From the NCBI GenBank assembly GCA_012521995.1, contig JAAYLH010000098.1, forward strand, positions 1 through 58,355: a stretch of DNA of 58,355 nucleotides, given 5' to 3'. The notes under the pieces are model-generated. The model saw only the letters and a list, made by a program, of their open reading frames with translations, had not been told where the DNA came from and ran no database searches. This DNA comes from Bacteroidales bacterium. GTDB lineage: Bacteria; Bacteroidota; Bacteroidia; Bacteroidales; UBA7960. Both the position numbers and the translations under genes were made by a program. Of this stretch, positions 9,428 to 19,089 are shown piece after piece; position 1 is the stretch's first letter, and each line of letters starts with the position of its first letter.

Positions 9428-11815
9428 ATGAATAAGAAGGAACAACTGGACCCCAAAGCCGATCAGCCTATTGATCAGCAGGGGGATGAGAGCCTGAACG
9501 CTGATAAAACAGCAAAACCCGATGAAGTTGAAAACGTTGGTGAACCGCAATGGGAAACTGCAGAAAATCTTACCGATCCTGAACCTGCTGAAACAACCCT
9601 TGAAGTGGAATCCACTGAGTCTGCAATAGAAGAGGAAGTTAAGCAACCATTGGCTGAAAGCCCTCAGGAAACCCCCGAAACGGTTGCAGAATCAAATGAA
9701 CCTCCTGTTGAAGTAACCCTGGCTGAGGATCCTGTGGAAGCCGTTGCAGAAGCCCCTGCGGAAGAAGCACCAGCGGAAACAGAACCTACTGAAGAGATGC
9801 CTGAAGCAAAGGAGGAAGCCCCTGCGAAAGAAGAAGCAGCTGCAGCAGAACCTGCTGAGGAAGCGCCTGCAACAAAGGAGGAAACCCCTGCTGATGAAGC
9901 TGCAGCACAAGCCGAGCCCACTGAAGAAGCGATTGCGGTAAAGGAGGAAGCCCTTGTTGAAAAGCCCGCCGCTGTAGTCCTTCCTTCTGCTGGTCCCACT
10001 GCCCCGAAGGAAGAGGAAAGCCCTGACGGAGAAGACGAAGAGGAGGAAGAAGAATCCGACCACGAAGAAGAGGAGGAAACCGAAGACCTCAACGAGCACT
10101 ACGGAAAAATGAACCGCGATGAGCTGGTCCAGGTGCTTGAAGCCTTGGTAAAAAATGAAGACATCAACTTCATCAGGAAACACATTGGCTACATCAAAGC
10201 GGCTTTCCGCAAGCTTACCAGGGAAGACAACCTCGTTCATTACGAAAAATCCATATCCCACGAAGAAGCCGAAGAGGGCGCTGAAGCACAGGAAGCTCCT
10301 GCTGATCCTTTGGCACAGCGCTTCGATGTGGCAATGAATGTATATAAAGACAAAAAATCTGTCTTCGACCAGGCCCTGGAAAAACAAAAACAGGAAAACC
10401 TGGATGCCAAGGAGCATATCCTCGAAGAACTCAGAAACCTAATCGAGTCTGAGGAGGAACTTAAAAAAACCTACGATCAGTTCCGCGACCTCCAGGAAAA
10501 ATGGCGCGATATTGGGCAGGTTCCTCAAAACGCCAAGAACACCCTTTGGAACAACTACCACTTCCTGGTGGAAAAGTTCTTCGATAAGGTCAAGATAAAC
10601 AAGGAACTCAAAGACCTGGACCTGAAGAAGAACCTGGAGCTGAAAACCGAGCTGTGTGAAAAAGCTGAAGAGCTGCTGCTCGAACCCTCTATAGTGAAGT
10701 CATTCCAGCGCCTCCAAAAACTACACGAAGCCTGGAAAGAAACAGGTCCTGTTCCCAACGACAAGAAGGAAGAAATATGGGAACGCTTCAGGGCTGCTAC
10801 CGAGAAGCTCAACAAACGCCGCCAGGAATACTATGATGGCCTGCGCGAAGAGCAACAAAACAACCTCTCCGCCAAACTGGTCCTTTGTGAGAAAGCCGAG
10901 CAGCTAGCCTCACAGACTCCTGAGACTCCTCGCCAATGGCAAGATCTCACCAACCAAATCAATGAACTCTTTAAGCTGTGGAAATCCATTGGATTTGCAC
11001 CCAAAAAAGTCAACAATGAGGTCTGGAACCGATTCCGCACTGCCCTTGATACTTTCTTCACCAGCAAAAAGGAATTCTTCCAGAAGTTCAAAGAAAACCA
11101 GACAGAAAATTACAACCAGAAACTGAACCTTTGCCTCCAGGCTGAAGCCCTGAAGGAAAGCACCGACTGGCGCAGGACTACCGATGAACTGATTGCCCTG
11201 CAGCACGAATGGAAAAAGATCGGAACGGTGCCCAGCAAATTCTCTGACAAAATCTGGAAGCGCTTTAGGGCTGCCTGTGATGAGTTTTTCAAAAGAAAAT
11301 CGGAATACTTCTCCAATATTGGCGAGATGCAAGAAGAGAACCTTCAGAAAAAGAAGGAGATCATCGAACAGATCCGCACCTATGCCTATAGCGAGGATAA
11401 TTCAGAAAACCTGAAGGTCATCAATGAATTCCAGCGGCAATGGATGGAAGTCGGTCATGTGCCCATCAAGCAGAAAGACAAGATCCAGGCAGAATACCGC
11501 AAAGCCATTGATGAGCAGTTTGAAAAGCTAGGAATCAGCAAGAAGGCTAAGAGCACCCTCTCGTTCCGCTCAAAGATCGAGAATATTAAGCATACTGCCA
11601 ATGCCGATCATATCATCTACAAGGAGCGGAATTACCTGATCAACAAAATAAACACCCTTCAGAACGACATCAAGGTTTGGGAGAACAACATCGGATTCTT
11701 TGCTTCTTCAAAGAAAGCCGATATCCTCAAAAACGAGTTCGAAGAGAAGATAGAAAAAGCAAAGCAGGAAATTACAATCCTCGAAGAAAAGCTCAAAATC
11801 CTCAGGGAATCTTAA
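9428..11815 (+). CDS. DUF349 repeat protein with long acidic Ala/Glu/Pro N-terminal region
   Basis: This is a 795-residue cytoplasmic protein. Residues 1-220 are very acidic and low in complexity. They contain a 22-residue tandem repeat (129-150 and 151-172, with a shorter copy at 112-128) and end in an Asp/Glu run. From about residue 300 there are several successive DUF349 modules of about 70 residues, recognisable by W-x2-IG-xVP-x11-W-x-F/RF (for example WRDIGQVPQNAKNTLW and WKSIGFAPKKVNNEVW). The C terminus is a long coiled coil rich in Lys/Glu. DUF349 proteins are widespread in Bacteroidota, and no molecular role is settled that I can state. A long leader precedes it and a strong terminator follows. 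Confidence 0.88.
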   Translation: MNKKEQLDPKADQPIDQQGDESLNADKTAKPDEVENVGEPQWETAENLTDPEPAETTLEVESTESAIEEEVKQPLAESPQETPETVAESNEPPVEVTLAEDPVEAVAEAPAEEAPAETEPTEEMPEAKEEAPAKEEAAAAEPAEEAPATKEETPADEAAAQAEPTEEAIAVKEEALVEKPAAVVLPSAGPTAPKEEESPDGEDEEEEEESDHEEEEETEDLNEHYGKMNRDELVQVLEALVKNEDINFIRKHIGYIKAAFRKLTREDNLVHYEKSISHEEAEEGAEAQEAPADPLAQRFDVAMNVYKDKKSVFDQALEKQKQENLDAKEHILEELRNLIESEEELKKTYDQFRDLQEKWRDIGQVPQNAKNTLWNNYHFLVEKFFDKVKINKELKDLDLKKNLELKTELCEKAEELLLEPSIVKSFQRLQKLHEAWKETGPVPNDKKEEIWERFRAATEKLNKRRQEYYDGLREEQQNNLSAKLVLCEKAEQLASQTPETPRQWQDLTNQINELFKLWKSIGFAPKKVNNEVWNRFRTALDTFFTSKKEFFQKFKENQTENYNQKLNLCLQAEALKESTDWRRTTDELIALQHEWKKIGTVPSKFSDKIWKRFRAACDEFFKRKSEYFSNIGEMQEENLQKKKEIIEQIRTYAYSEDNSENLKVINEFQRQWMEVGHVPIKQKDKIQAEYRKAIDEQFEKLGISKKAKSTLSFRSKIENIKHTANADHIIYKERNYLINKINTLQNDIKVWENNIGFFASSKKADILKNEFEEKIEKAKQEITILEEKLKILRES

Positions 11816-11818
11816 AAA

Positions 11819-11847
11819 AAAGCCGGGAAATCACCCGGCTTTTTTTA
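11819..11847 (+). terminator. Intrinsic terminator after the DUF349 gene
   Basis: AGCCGGG pairs with CCCGGCT around a 6-base loop and is followed by seven T. It starts right after the stop codon. Confidence 0.92.
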
Positions 11848-11911
11848 TCTTGCATAACAAAATCATTATGGTGCAGTTATAATAAAAACGCTTTTCCAAA
11901 AATCCGGTATT

Positions 11912-12538
11912 ATGAAACGCTTTTTTCTAATCTCTGCAATTCTTGTTTGCCTGGCGCCATTAGCCCATGGACAATATACAAGCTTTGGCCTGAAAGCTGG
12001 CCTAAACTTCACCAGCCTGCCTTCCGAACAAAACGGGTCTACTTCCGATTACATCGTCTCTGCCTTCTCCGATTCCTATACAGGCTACCATGTGGGAGGC
12101 GTGGCCCTGTTCCTTTTCAGAGGCGGTTTTTTCCAGCCTGAACTGCTTTATACCCAAACAGGCCGCGATATGCGCCTGGCCTTTATTGAATCCGACCAGG
12201 AGGATGAATATTTCACCCAGAAATACAGCCACCTGGTTATGCCCCTGATTGCAGGCGCCAAATTCGGCGCCCTCAAGATTGGAGCAGGGCCTGTGTTCTC
12301 TTTCCTTATTAACGATTGGAATGACCTCGGCATTGAAGAGGAATTGAGCCAGGAACTCAAGAAACTAACCCTTGGATATCAAATAGGTGCAGGCCTTCAA
12401 TTGGGAAACCTGGCCCTTGAATTAAAATACGAAGGCAATTTTACCGAATTTGGCGAAGGGATCACCATTGGAGGCGAGACCATAAAATTTGATTCCCGTC
12501 CCCATCAGTTTATCCTGAGCCTGGGCATTCTTTTCTGA
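11912..12538 (+). CDS. Exported outer-membrane beta-barrel protein, PorT-like family, 208 aa
   Basis: A signal peptide (MKRFFLISAILVCLAPLAHG-QY) precedes a region of alternating polar and hydrophobic residues. It starts with FGLKAGLNFTSL, the usual first strand of the OMP_b-brl_2 / porin-like family in Bacteroidota, and ends in an aromatic strand (FILSLGILF). The length matches an 8-stranded barrel. No enzymatic residues are visible. It is convergent with the LolC/E-like gene, with only 4 bases between the stop codons and no terminator hairpin. Confidence 0.8.
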   Translation: MKRFFLISAILVCLAPLAHGQYTSFGLKAGLNFTSLPSEQNGSTSDYIVSAFSDSYTGYHVGGVALFLFRGGFFQPELLYTQTGRDMRLAFIESDQEDEYFTQKYSHLVMPLIAGAKFGALKIGAGPVFSFLINDWNDLGIEEELSQELKKLTLGYQIGAGLQLGNLALELKYEGNFTEFGEGITIGGETIKFDSRPHQFILSLGILF

Positions 12539-12542
12539 TCCC

Positions 12543-13763
12543 TTATCGGAAGGTGATCGCCTTTACGGGCGAGATGCGCGTGACAATCATCGAAGGGAAG
12601 ATCAGCATCACCATGCAAATGACAAAAGTTCCCAGGTTCAAAAGCAGCAATGGAAGCAGCTCGAGGTTTATGGGCACCTGTGAGACATAATAAGAGTCCT
12701 GGGGAAGCGTAATGATGCCAAAGCTGGATTGCATCCAACACACAAGAAGCCCCGCCACATTGCCCCAAAACAGCCCTTTTGCGATGGTAAAGGAGGCGTT
12801 GTAGAGAAACACCTTCCTGACCAGCAAATTGGAGCCCCCCACAGCCTTCAAAACCCCGATCATATTTGTTTTTTCAAGCACGGCAATCAACAGGGTTGTG
12901 ATCATGTTTATGCCAGCCACCAACACCATCAGGAACAGGATCACATACACGTTCATATCCAACAGTGCCAGCCAGTCAAAGATCTGTGGATAGATATCGC
13001 GGATGCTGCGCGCATTCAAATCATACGGGATTAATTCGTACACCGCTCCCTTGATGCTTTCAATGTTGCTGAAATCATTCACCAGCACTTCAAAGCCGCC
13101 GATCTGGCTTTCATCCCAGCGATTCAGCCGTTGGATATGGCGGATGTCGCCCAGGATGAACACCTTATCCAACTCCTCCAGACCTGTTTCATAAATGCCA
13201 GCAACGGTAAAGCGCCTGATGGCGGGAGGTTCCTGGATGAAATAGACAAAAATGGTTTGCCCGGGCTCAAGCTTCAGGCGGTTGGCAATGAATTTTGAAA
13301 CAATCACCTCATCCGATCGGGCCGAATCGCTGAACAGCAGGGGAGTCCCCGCAACCATGCGATCGCCGAAAAACGACCAGTCGAAATCGGTCCCAATGCC
13401 CTTCATTACTATGCCATGAATGTCCTCATCCGTTTTAATGATGCCTGACTTGGTGGCAAAAGCCTGAACATGCCTGATTCCTTCCAGCCCCTTCAAAGGC
13501 TCAAGGAAGTCCTGCTCCCGGCTGATGGGCGTGGGTTCATACGACACATTGTAATCCAGATTGGTCACCTGTATATGGGCACCGAATCCAATGACCTTTT
13601 CTCGTATCTCGCTTTGAAATCCCGTGACCACGGCCACTGCAATGATCATCACGGCCAGGCCCAGCGCTATACTCAGCACAGAAATCTTTCGGATCAGTCC
13701 TGCAAAGGATTTTCCTTTTTTGTCTGTTCCAAGGCGGCGGGCTATAAAAAGTGGGGTGTTCAA
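12543..13763 (-). CDS. FtsX-like ABC transporter permease, LolC/LolE type
   Basis: An N-terminal transmembrane helix (SIALGLAVMIIAVAVVTGF) is followed by a periplasmic MacB-type domain. Three C-terminal helices follow (around VYVILFLMVLVAGINMITTLLIA, FWGNVAGLLVCWM and LLPLLLLNLGTFVICMVMLIF). This is the layout of LolC/E, which extract lipoproteins from the inner membrane with the LolD ATPase. No LolD is adjacent. The frame is open to 13829, but a TAnnTTTG box at 13788-13795 lies inside it. I therefore place the start at TTG 13763, preceded by an AAAGG-like ribosome site, which gives 406 residues with the family's usual N terminus NTPLFIARRL. Confidence 0.82.
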   Translation of the reverse strand: MNTPLFIARRLGTDKKGKSFAGLIRKISVLSIALGLAVMIIAVAVVTGFQSEIREKVIGFGAHIQVTNLDYNVSYEPTPISREQDFLEPLKGLEGIRHVQAFATKSGIIKTDEDIHGIVMKGIGTDFDWSFFGDRMVAGTPLLFSDSARSDEVIVSKFIANRLKLEPGQTIFVYFIQEPPAIRRFTVAGIYETGLEELDKVFILGDIRHIQRLNRWDESQIGGFEVLVNDFSNIESIKGAVYELIPYDLNARSIRDIYPQIFDWLALLDMNVYVILFLMVLVAGINMITTLLIAVLEKTNMIGVLKAVGGSNLLVRKVFLYNASFTIAKGLFWGNVAGLLVCWMQSSFGIITLPQDSYYVSQVPINLELLPLLLLNLGTFVICMVMLIFPSMIVTRISPVKAITFR

Positions 13764-13787
13764 ATTATATTGCCTTTGAGTTGATTG

Positions 13788-13795
13788 CAAAAGTA
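13788..13795 (-). promoter_or_regulatory. Promoter -7 box for the LolC/E-like gene
   Basis: On the minus strand this reads TACTTTTG. It lies within the longest open frame of the permease and argues for the downstream TTG start at 13763. Confidence 0.5.
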
Positions 13796-13867
13796 GGATT
13801 TTTCCCAAAGAAAAAAGCGGAAACTTCATTTAGAAGTGTTCCGCTTCTACCAACTTACACAAAACCA

Positions 13868-16459
13868 TTATTTTGAAAGCACCAGGCCGCCGGCTTTGGA
13901 ATCCACCTTCACCAGCTCATCCTTACTGATCCTGCCTGCGAGAATCTCCTTCGACAAGAGGTTGAGCAGGCTGCGCTGTATCACGCGCTTCAGCGGCCGG
14001 GCTCCAAACTGCGGGTCAAAGCCTTCGCCGGCAATCCATTCAATGGCCCCGGGTGTGACTTCAAGGCTGATTCCGTTCTCCCGGAGCATATCCTGCACAC
14101 GCCTGATCTGAAGTTCCACAATCCCCGAAATCTCCTCACGCGTCAGGGGGCTAAACATAATGATCTCATCCACCCGGTTGATGAACTCGGGGCGTATGGT
14201 TCGTTTCAGCAGCTGAAACACATCTTCCCGCGTGCGATCAAGCACCTCCACACGGTTGCCGTCGTTCATACCTTGCAGTTGCTCCTGTATCAGGCCCGAT
14301 CCGATATTGGAGGTCATTATAATGATGGTATTCTTGAAATCTGCCGTCCGCCCTTTATTGTCTGTAAGACGTCCATCCTCCAAAACCTGGAGCAGGATGT
14401 TAAAAACATCGGGATGGGCTTTTTCAATCTCATCCAGCAAAACCACCGAGTAGGGCTTGCGGCGCACAGCTTCTGTCAATTGCCCGCTTTCCTCATAGCC
14501 CACGTAGCCCGGAGGCGCTCCGATCAGGCGGCTCACTGTATGCCGCTCCTGGTATTCCGACATATCGATCCTGACCATCGCATTCTCATCATTAAACAGG
14601 AACTCGGCCAGTGCCCTGGCAAGCTCGGTTTTTCCTACCCCTGTGGTGCCCAGAAAAATAAATGAACCCACGGGGCGCTTGGGGTCCTGCAGGCCTGCAC
14701 GGCTCCTGCGAATGGCATCAGACACGGCCGCAATGGCTTCATCCTGCCCAACCACCCGCAGGTGAAGCTCTTCCTCAAGGTCCAGCAACTTCTCACGCTC
14801 GCTCTGCAACATGCGGCTCACAGGGATGCCCGTCCAGCGCGAAACCACATCGGCGATATCCTCGGCCGTGACTTCCTCCTTGATCAGGGCACTCTCCGAC
14901 TGCATCTCCTTGAGCTTCAGGTTCAGATTCTCCAGGTTTTGCTCGGCCTCCTTAATCCGTCCGTAACGTATCTCAGCCACCTTGCCAAAGTCACCGTTGC
15001 GCTCTGCCTGGTCAGCCTCATAGCGGTATTCTTCAATCGACTGCTTCAGCGACTGGATTTGCTGCACTACTTCCTTCTCGCCGTCCCACTTGCTCCTGAT
15101 CTTATTGCGATCATCCTGAAGATTGGCAAGCTCTTCACCAATCACTTTCAGCTGGGCTTCGTCCTTTTCGCGCTTGATGGCCTCACGCTCAATCTCCAGT
15201 TGACGGATCCTGCGTTCCACCTCGTCCAGTTCCTCTGGCACCGAGTTCATCTCCAGGCGCATTTTGGAAGCGGCTTCATCAATCAGGTCAATGGCCTTGT
15301 CTGGAAGAAACCGATCGGTGATGTATCGCTGCGACAGATCCACAGCAGCAATGATCGCCTCATCCTTTATCCTCACCTTGTGGTGCGTCTCATAGCGTTC
15401 CTTCAGCCCGCGCAATATACTCACCGCATCCAGCTTATTGGGCTCATTCACCATAACGATCTGGAAACGCCGCTCCAGGGCCTTATCCTTCTCAAAATAC
15501 CGCTGGTACTCCTTCAGGGTGGTGGCACCCACGGCACGAAGTTCTCCGCGGGCAAGGGCTGGCTTCAGAATGTTGGCAGCGTCCATGGCTCCTTCACCAC
15601 CCCCGCCGGCACCCACCAGGGTGTGAATCTCATCAATAAACAAAACAATCTCTCCCTCTGAACTTACAACTTCCTTTACAACGGCCTTCAGGCGTTCCTC
15701 AAACTCGCCCTTATACTTAGCCCCGGCAATCAGGGCACTCATATCGAGCGAAAAGATCTTTTTCGACCTCAGGTTTTCAGGCACGTCACCATTCACAACA
15801 CGATGGGCAAGGCCCTCGGCGATAGCCGTTTTTCCCACCCCGGGCTCCCCGATCAGTATGGGGTTGTTCTTCGTACGGCGGGCAAGGATCTGCAAGATCC
15901 TGCGAATCTCCTCATCACGGCCGATCACGGGATCCAGCTTTCCCGAAAGGGCAAGATCGTTCAGGTTGCGCGCATATTTATTCAGGGCATTGTAGGTATC
16001 TTCTGCAGTCTGGCTTTTTACCGATGAGCCCTGGCGAAGTTCCTTGATGGCCTCCTTCATTCCCGAAGCCGTCAGGCCCGTATCCTTCAACATCCGGGCC
16101 ACGCTGTCCTTGCCCATCAACAGGGCCAGCATCAAATGCTCTATCGAAATGAATTCATCCCCAAAGTCCTTTAGGGTAGACAGTGCCTTTTGCAAGGTCT
16201 GGTTGCAATCCGACGAAAGGTAGATATCGCCCCCCGCAACCCGGGGATAGCTCTGCAACTCACGATCCAGGACTTGTTGCAGCCCCTGGATGTTTACATT
16301 ATTTTTCTTCAGCAGGTAAGGCGCAACGTTTTCGTCAACGGCCAGGATGCCCTTGAGCAAGTGCCCGTTTTCAACTGCCTGATGCTGATATCCGCCGGCA
16401 ATTTCCTGGGCTTTCTGCAAAGCCTCCTGCGATTTTATTGTAAAATTATTTAGGTTCAT
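13868..16459 (-). CDS. clpB: ATP-dependent chaperone ClpB
   Basis: ClpB is a hexameric AAA+ disaggregase that works with DnaK to rescue aggregated proteins. Its 863 residues carry the Clp N-domain pair, then AAA-1 with Walker [11 protein letters not shown] (about 205) and sensor TTLKEYQRY. The coiled-coil middle domain follows (about 400-530), and then AAA-2 with [10 protein letters not shown] and the pore loop YVGYEE. There is no ClpP-binding tripeptide loop, which supports ClpB rather than ClpA/C. The start ATG at 16459 gives the normal [16 protein letters not shown] see no CIRCE element upstream. Confidence 0.97.
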   Translation of the reverse strand: MNLNNFTIKSQEALQKAQEIAGGYQHQAVENGHLLKGILAVDENVAPYLLKKNNVNIQGLQQVLDRELQSYPRVAGGDIYLSSDCNQTLQKALSTLKDFGDEFISIEHLMLALLMGKDSVARMLKDTGLTASGMKEAIKELRQGSSVKSQTAEDTYNALNKYARNLNDLALSGKLDPVIGRDEEIRRILQILARRTKNNPILIGEPGVGKTAIAEGLAHRVVNGDVPENLRSKKIFSLDMSALIAGAKYKGEFEERLKAVVKEVVSSEGEIVLFIDEIHTLVGAGGGGEGAMDAANILKPALARGELRAVGATTLKEYQRYFEKDKALERRFQIVMVNEPNKLDAVSILRGLKERYETHHKVRIKDEAIIAAVDLSQRYITDRFLPDKAIDLIDEAASKMRLEMNSVPEELDEVERRIRQLEIEREAIKREKDEAQLKVIGEELANLQDDRNKIRSKWDGEKEVVQQIQSLKQSIEEYRYEADQAERNGDFGKVAEIRYGRIKEAEQNLENLNLKLKEMQSESALIKEEVTAEDIADVVSRWTGIPVSRMLQSEREKLLDLEEELHLRVVGQDEAIAAVSDAIRRSRAGLQDPKRPVGSFIFLGTTGVGKTELARALAEFLFNDENAMVRIDMSEYQERHTVSRLIGAPPGYVGYEESGQLTEAVRRKPYSVVLLDEIEKAHPDVFNILLQVLEDGRLTDNKGRTADFKNTIIIMTSNIGSGLIQEQLQGMNDGNRVEVLDRTREDVFQLLKRTIRPEFINRVDEIIMFSPLTREEISGIVELQIRRVQDMLRENGISLEVTPGAIEWIAGEGFDPQFGARPLKRVIQRSLLNLLSKEILAGRISKDELVKVDSKAGGLVLSK

Positions 16460-16688
16460 AATCTTTGTTCCGTTTTGTCCCTAAGGCATCAAAATATTTA
16501 CCAAGCCCGCTTTTGCGGAAATTTCAGCCATTTTGGCATCTTAAAAAACAGGCGAATGCCATTTTTGCAGCCCCGGGCAAATTCAAAAAAATTTAGCGCT
16601 TTGCCAATTGTTTTGTAATATTGCTCCTTCCAAAATGCCTTTCACAGACAAATACACTGACGTAAAAACCTTCTAAACCCGCTGGCAA

Positions 16689-17903
16689 GTGAAAAAACTT
16701 CAACTGCACTGGCAAATCCTGATCGCCCTGATTCTAAGTGTCCTTTTTGGAATGTTCTTCCCGCAATATGTGAAATACGTGGAATGGATGGGAACCCTTT
16801 TCCTGAGGGCCTTACGGATGATCATTGTCCCCCTGATCTTTTCCTCTATTGTTTCGGGCGTAACGGGCATTGGCTCGGCCCAGAACCTGGGCCGAATGAG
16901 TCTGAAAACGATCTCCTATTATTTGCTCACAAGCCTTTTTGCCATTGTCACCGGGCTTATCCTTGTCAACATCATCAAGCCGGGCATCGGTGCTGACCTG
17001 GGGTTCAGCAAAGTGGTGGAGGACCTTGCCGCCACCCGCGATTCCTTCGGGCAAACCCTGCTCAAGATCGTCCCCACCAATATTGTCGAATCCATGGCCA
17101 ATGGTGATCTGCCTGCCATTATCTTTTTTGCCATCTTCTTTGGCTTCTTCGCCACCCGCGTCATCCCCGAATACAAGGAGCCCGTGGTAACCTTCTTCAA
17201 TGCCGTTTTCGAGATTATGATGAAGATCACCATGTTCGTGATTAAGTTCACCCCCCTGGGCATCTTTGGCATCGTATCAGGCATCATGGCCGAAAACGCG
17301 GGCAACCTGCTGAATATATTCGGCCGGATGGGGGCCTATATGCTTACGGTCATCGCCGCCCTTTCCATTCATGCCATTATCACCCTTCCACTACTGATGA
17401 GGATAATTGGAAATGCCAACCCCCTGAAGCATGCCCGGGGGATGTCGGTGCCCCTGCTCACGGCTTTTTCCACCAGCAGCAGCAGTGCCACCCTGCCCCT
17501 TACGATGGAAGCCGTTGAAAAAAACAGCGGGGTTTCAAACAAAACTTCCAGCTTTGTCCTACCCCTGGGGGCTACCATCAATATGGACGGCACTGCCCTT
17601 TATCAATGCATCGCCGTGCTGTTCATCGCTCAGGCTTATGGGGTCGACCTAAGCTTCCTCCAGCAAATCATCGTCATCATCACTACCCTGCTGGCCTCAA
17701 TCGGCGCGGCAGGCATCCCCATGGCAGGGCTGGTCATCATAACCGTCATCCTCTCGGCTGTTGGGCTGCCCCTGGAGGGCGTAGGGCTTATCCTGGCCGT
17801 TGACCGCCCCCTCGATATGATTCGCACCTCCGTCAACGTCTGGAGCGACGCCTGCGGCGCGGTGATCATCGCCAAGTCAGAAGGCGAAACCCTCAACGTC
17901 TGA
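16689..17903 (+). CDS. Dicarboxylate/amino acid:cation symporter (DAACS family)
   Basis: This 404-residue multi-span membrane protein belongs to the glutamate/aspartate/C4-dicarboxylate symporter family. The serine-rich hairpin 1 (STSSSSATLP), the sodium-binding NMDGTALYQ motif in TM7, hairpin 2 (LASIGAAGIPMAGL) and the substrate Asp region VDRPLDMIRTSVNVWSDA are all present and intact. The start codon is GTG at 16689, giving MKKLQLHWQI. It is transcribed alone, divergent from clpB, and converges on the lipoprotein gene at 18337. Whether it carries glutamate, aspartate or succinate/fumarate cannot be settled from sequence. Confidence 0.92.
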   Translation: MKKLQLHWQILIALILSVLFGMFFPQYVKYVEWMGTLFLRALRMIIVPLIFSSIVSGVTGIGSAQNLGRMSLKTISYYLLTSLFAIVTGLILVNIIKPGIGADLGFSKVVEDLAATRDSFGQTLLKIVPTNIVESMANGDLPAIIFFAIFFGFFATRVIPEYKEPVVTFFNAVFEIMMKITMFVIKFTPLGIFGIVSGIMAENAGNLLNIFGRMGAYMLTVIAALSIHAIITLPLLMRIIGNANPLKHARGMSVPLLTAFSTSSSSATLPLTMEAVEKNSGVSNKTSSFVLPLGATINMDGTALYQCIAVLFIAQAYGVDLSFLQQIIVIITTLLASIGAAGIPMAGLVIITVILSAVGLPLEGVGLILAVDRPLDMIRTSVNVWSDACGAVIIAKSEGETLNV

Positions 17904-18065
17904 GCAAAAGAGCAAGGTCTTTCCCAGGCAAATACCATTTTTAAATTTTCCCGGACACCTTACCGGTGATCCTGAAACCCTCCCGTTTTCCTATATTTCA
18001 AAGCATTTCCCGATGTCAGGGGGCTGGGCTTAATCCCTGTTAAGTACCTTGCTGATAAGAAACAA

Positions 18066-18143
18066 ATCATAAGTTAAACCGTAGTTAAACCGTACTTTAA
18101 CCAATTATAATTGGTTAAAGTACGGTTTAACTACGGTTATGAT
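18066..18143. repeat. Long palindrome A built from 11-bp iterons (62-bp perfect core)
   Basis: Positions 18077-18107 and 18108-18138 are perfect reverse complements with no loop (31 bp per arm). Beyond a 6-base indel the outer ATCATA/TATGAT blocks at 18066-18071 and 18138-18143 also pair. The left arm contains two adjacent copies of the 11-mer AGTTAAACCGT (18072-18082, 18083-18093) and a related ACTTTAACC. It lies in the convergent gap between the symporter and the lipoprotein gene. It has no transposase, and no poly-T follows directly. Confidence 0.9.
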
Positions 18144-18276
18144 AGGGAAAAAGTTCGAGATTAAAACAAGTCAAAACCTAAGGAAAACCAAAATTCAACA
18201 ATTTTAAATGATGATAATGGAAGGGCAGGGAAGGGGGTAAAAAAAACCTGCACAAAAAAGCTGCAGGGATTGTACA

Positions 18277-18314
18277 AAAAGAAAAGCCGCCAGGGGGCTT
18301 ACCCACCGGCGGCT
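18277..18314 (-). terminator. Intrinsic terminator for the lipoprotein gene at 18337-18948
   Basis: On the minus strand AGCCGCC pairs with GGCGGCT across a 16-base interior that can pair further, followed by TTTTCTTTTT. It lies 22 bases past the stop codon. Confidence 0.85.
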
Positions 18315-18336
18315 CAGGATTATTACAAGAGTAATG

Positions 18337-18948
18337 TTACTGCTTGGTAAAGGTGAGGGTTCCGTTAATGGTGCGGGGAGTTCCGGAAACCAGATAAGTC
18401 ATTGTGTAGTCAATTTCAAGCAGCGATTTGTTTTCGCCATCGTAGGTGCCGGTTCCTTCTACCCATTCCTGTGCGGACCAGAGTTCTTGACGCTCAATGG
18501 TGATCACATCGCCTTCGATATCGAGCATCACGTTGGGGATGCCTTCGAAATCACCCAGGTTGGCAAGGATCAGGCGGTTGAAGGCCTGCGATGACTGGGT
18601 CACGGGGCTGTTGTATGAAAAGGTGCCGTCGTCAGAAACATCCTGAACGCCGTAAGTCCCTGCAAGCAGGTCGCTTTTTACATAGACGTTGCGCTGGGCA
18701 TTGGCCGATTCGTAAACATAGGTAAGCACATAATGATTCACTTTGAACTTGCTGAACTCGGGGTTCCAGAGTTCGTTTACATCGCCACTGATGCCTTCGG
18801 TTTCATAGCCTGGGTCAACAAAGTCCTGGCCAAGGTCGAGGGTCACGTCGCCACCATTCAAAGTGATCAGCGGATCTTTCTGGCAAGCGGTGAAGGTTAG
18901 GGTTAAAGCCAGCATCATAAACAAAATGCCAAAGATGTTCTTTTTCAT
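18337..18948 (-). CDS. Lipoprotein with DUF5011/Ig-like region, 203 aa
   Basis: The signal peptide ends in a lipobox with Cys21 (LTFTACQKD), so the mature protein is lipid-anchored. Residues 27-60 (PLITLNGGDVTLDLGQDFVDPGYETEG) match the DUF5011/BT_2262-like immunoglobulin-type domain seen in Bacteroidota surface lipoproteins. The rest is predicted beta-rich with the repeated idea GTYDGENKSLLEIDYTM near the C terminus. No enzyme motif is present, and a role in surface binding or assembly is only an inference. It has its own promoter box and terminator, so it is monocistronic. Confidence 0.82.
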   Translation of the reverse strand: MKKNIFGILFMMLALTLTFTACQKDPLITLNGGDVTLDLGQDFVDPGYETEGISGDVNELWNPEFSKFKVNHYVLTYVYESANAQRNVYVKSDLLAGTYGVQDVSDDGTFSYNSPVTQSSQAFNRLILANLGDFEGIPNVMLDIEGDVITIERQELWSAQEWVEGTGTYDGENKSLLEIDYTMTYLVSGTPRTINGTLTFTKQ

Positions 18949-18997
18949 AACAAAAGGATTTTAACGGATTTGAATTTAGTAGTAATGAAATTGGCTG

Positions 18998-19005
18998 CAA
19001 AATTA
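18998..19005 (-). promoter_or_regulatory. Promoter -7 box for the DUF5011 lipoprotein gene
   Basis: TAATTTTG on the minus strand, about 50 bases before the ATG. The same octamer serves the divergent gene at 19047-19054. Confidence 0.5.
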
Positions 19006-19046
19006 ATGTTTTTCAACGAACTTTGGGTTTCTTTCACTCAAAATAT

Positions 19047-19054
19047 TAATTTTG
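19047..19054 (+). promoter_or_regulatory. Promoter -7 box for the lipoprotein gene at 19090
   Basis: TAATTTTG with a TTTG -33 element at 19022-19025, 21 bases upstream. It excludes the upstream ATG at 18970 as the start of the next gene. Confidence 0.65.
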
Positions 19055-19089
19055 CACCGTTGTTTCACACAATTTTAAACGTTACCCTT

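Noticed and set aside
9664-10417. Ser-rich and Phe-rich frames opposite the acidic region of the DUF349 gene
   Set aside because: They are the complement of Glu/Ala/Pro codon repeats and not independent genes.
14762-15661. 299-codon open frame antisense to clpB
   Set aside because: It mirrors clpB codons, is Leu-rich as such shadows usually are, and has no supporting signals.
18066-18143. Palindrome A as an ordinary intrinsic terminator
   Set aside because: It is far longer than needed, AT-rich in the centre and lacks a T run. The neighbouring lipoprotein gene already has a conventional terminator nearby.
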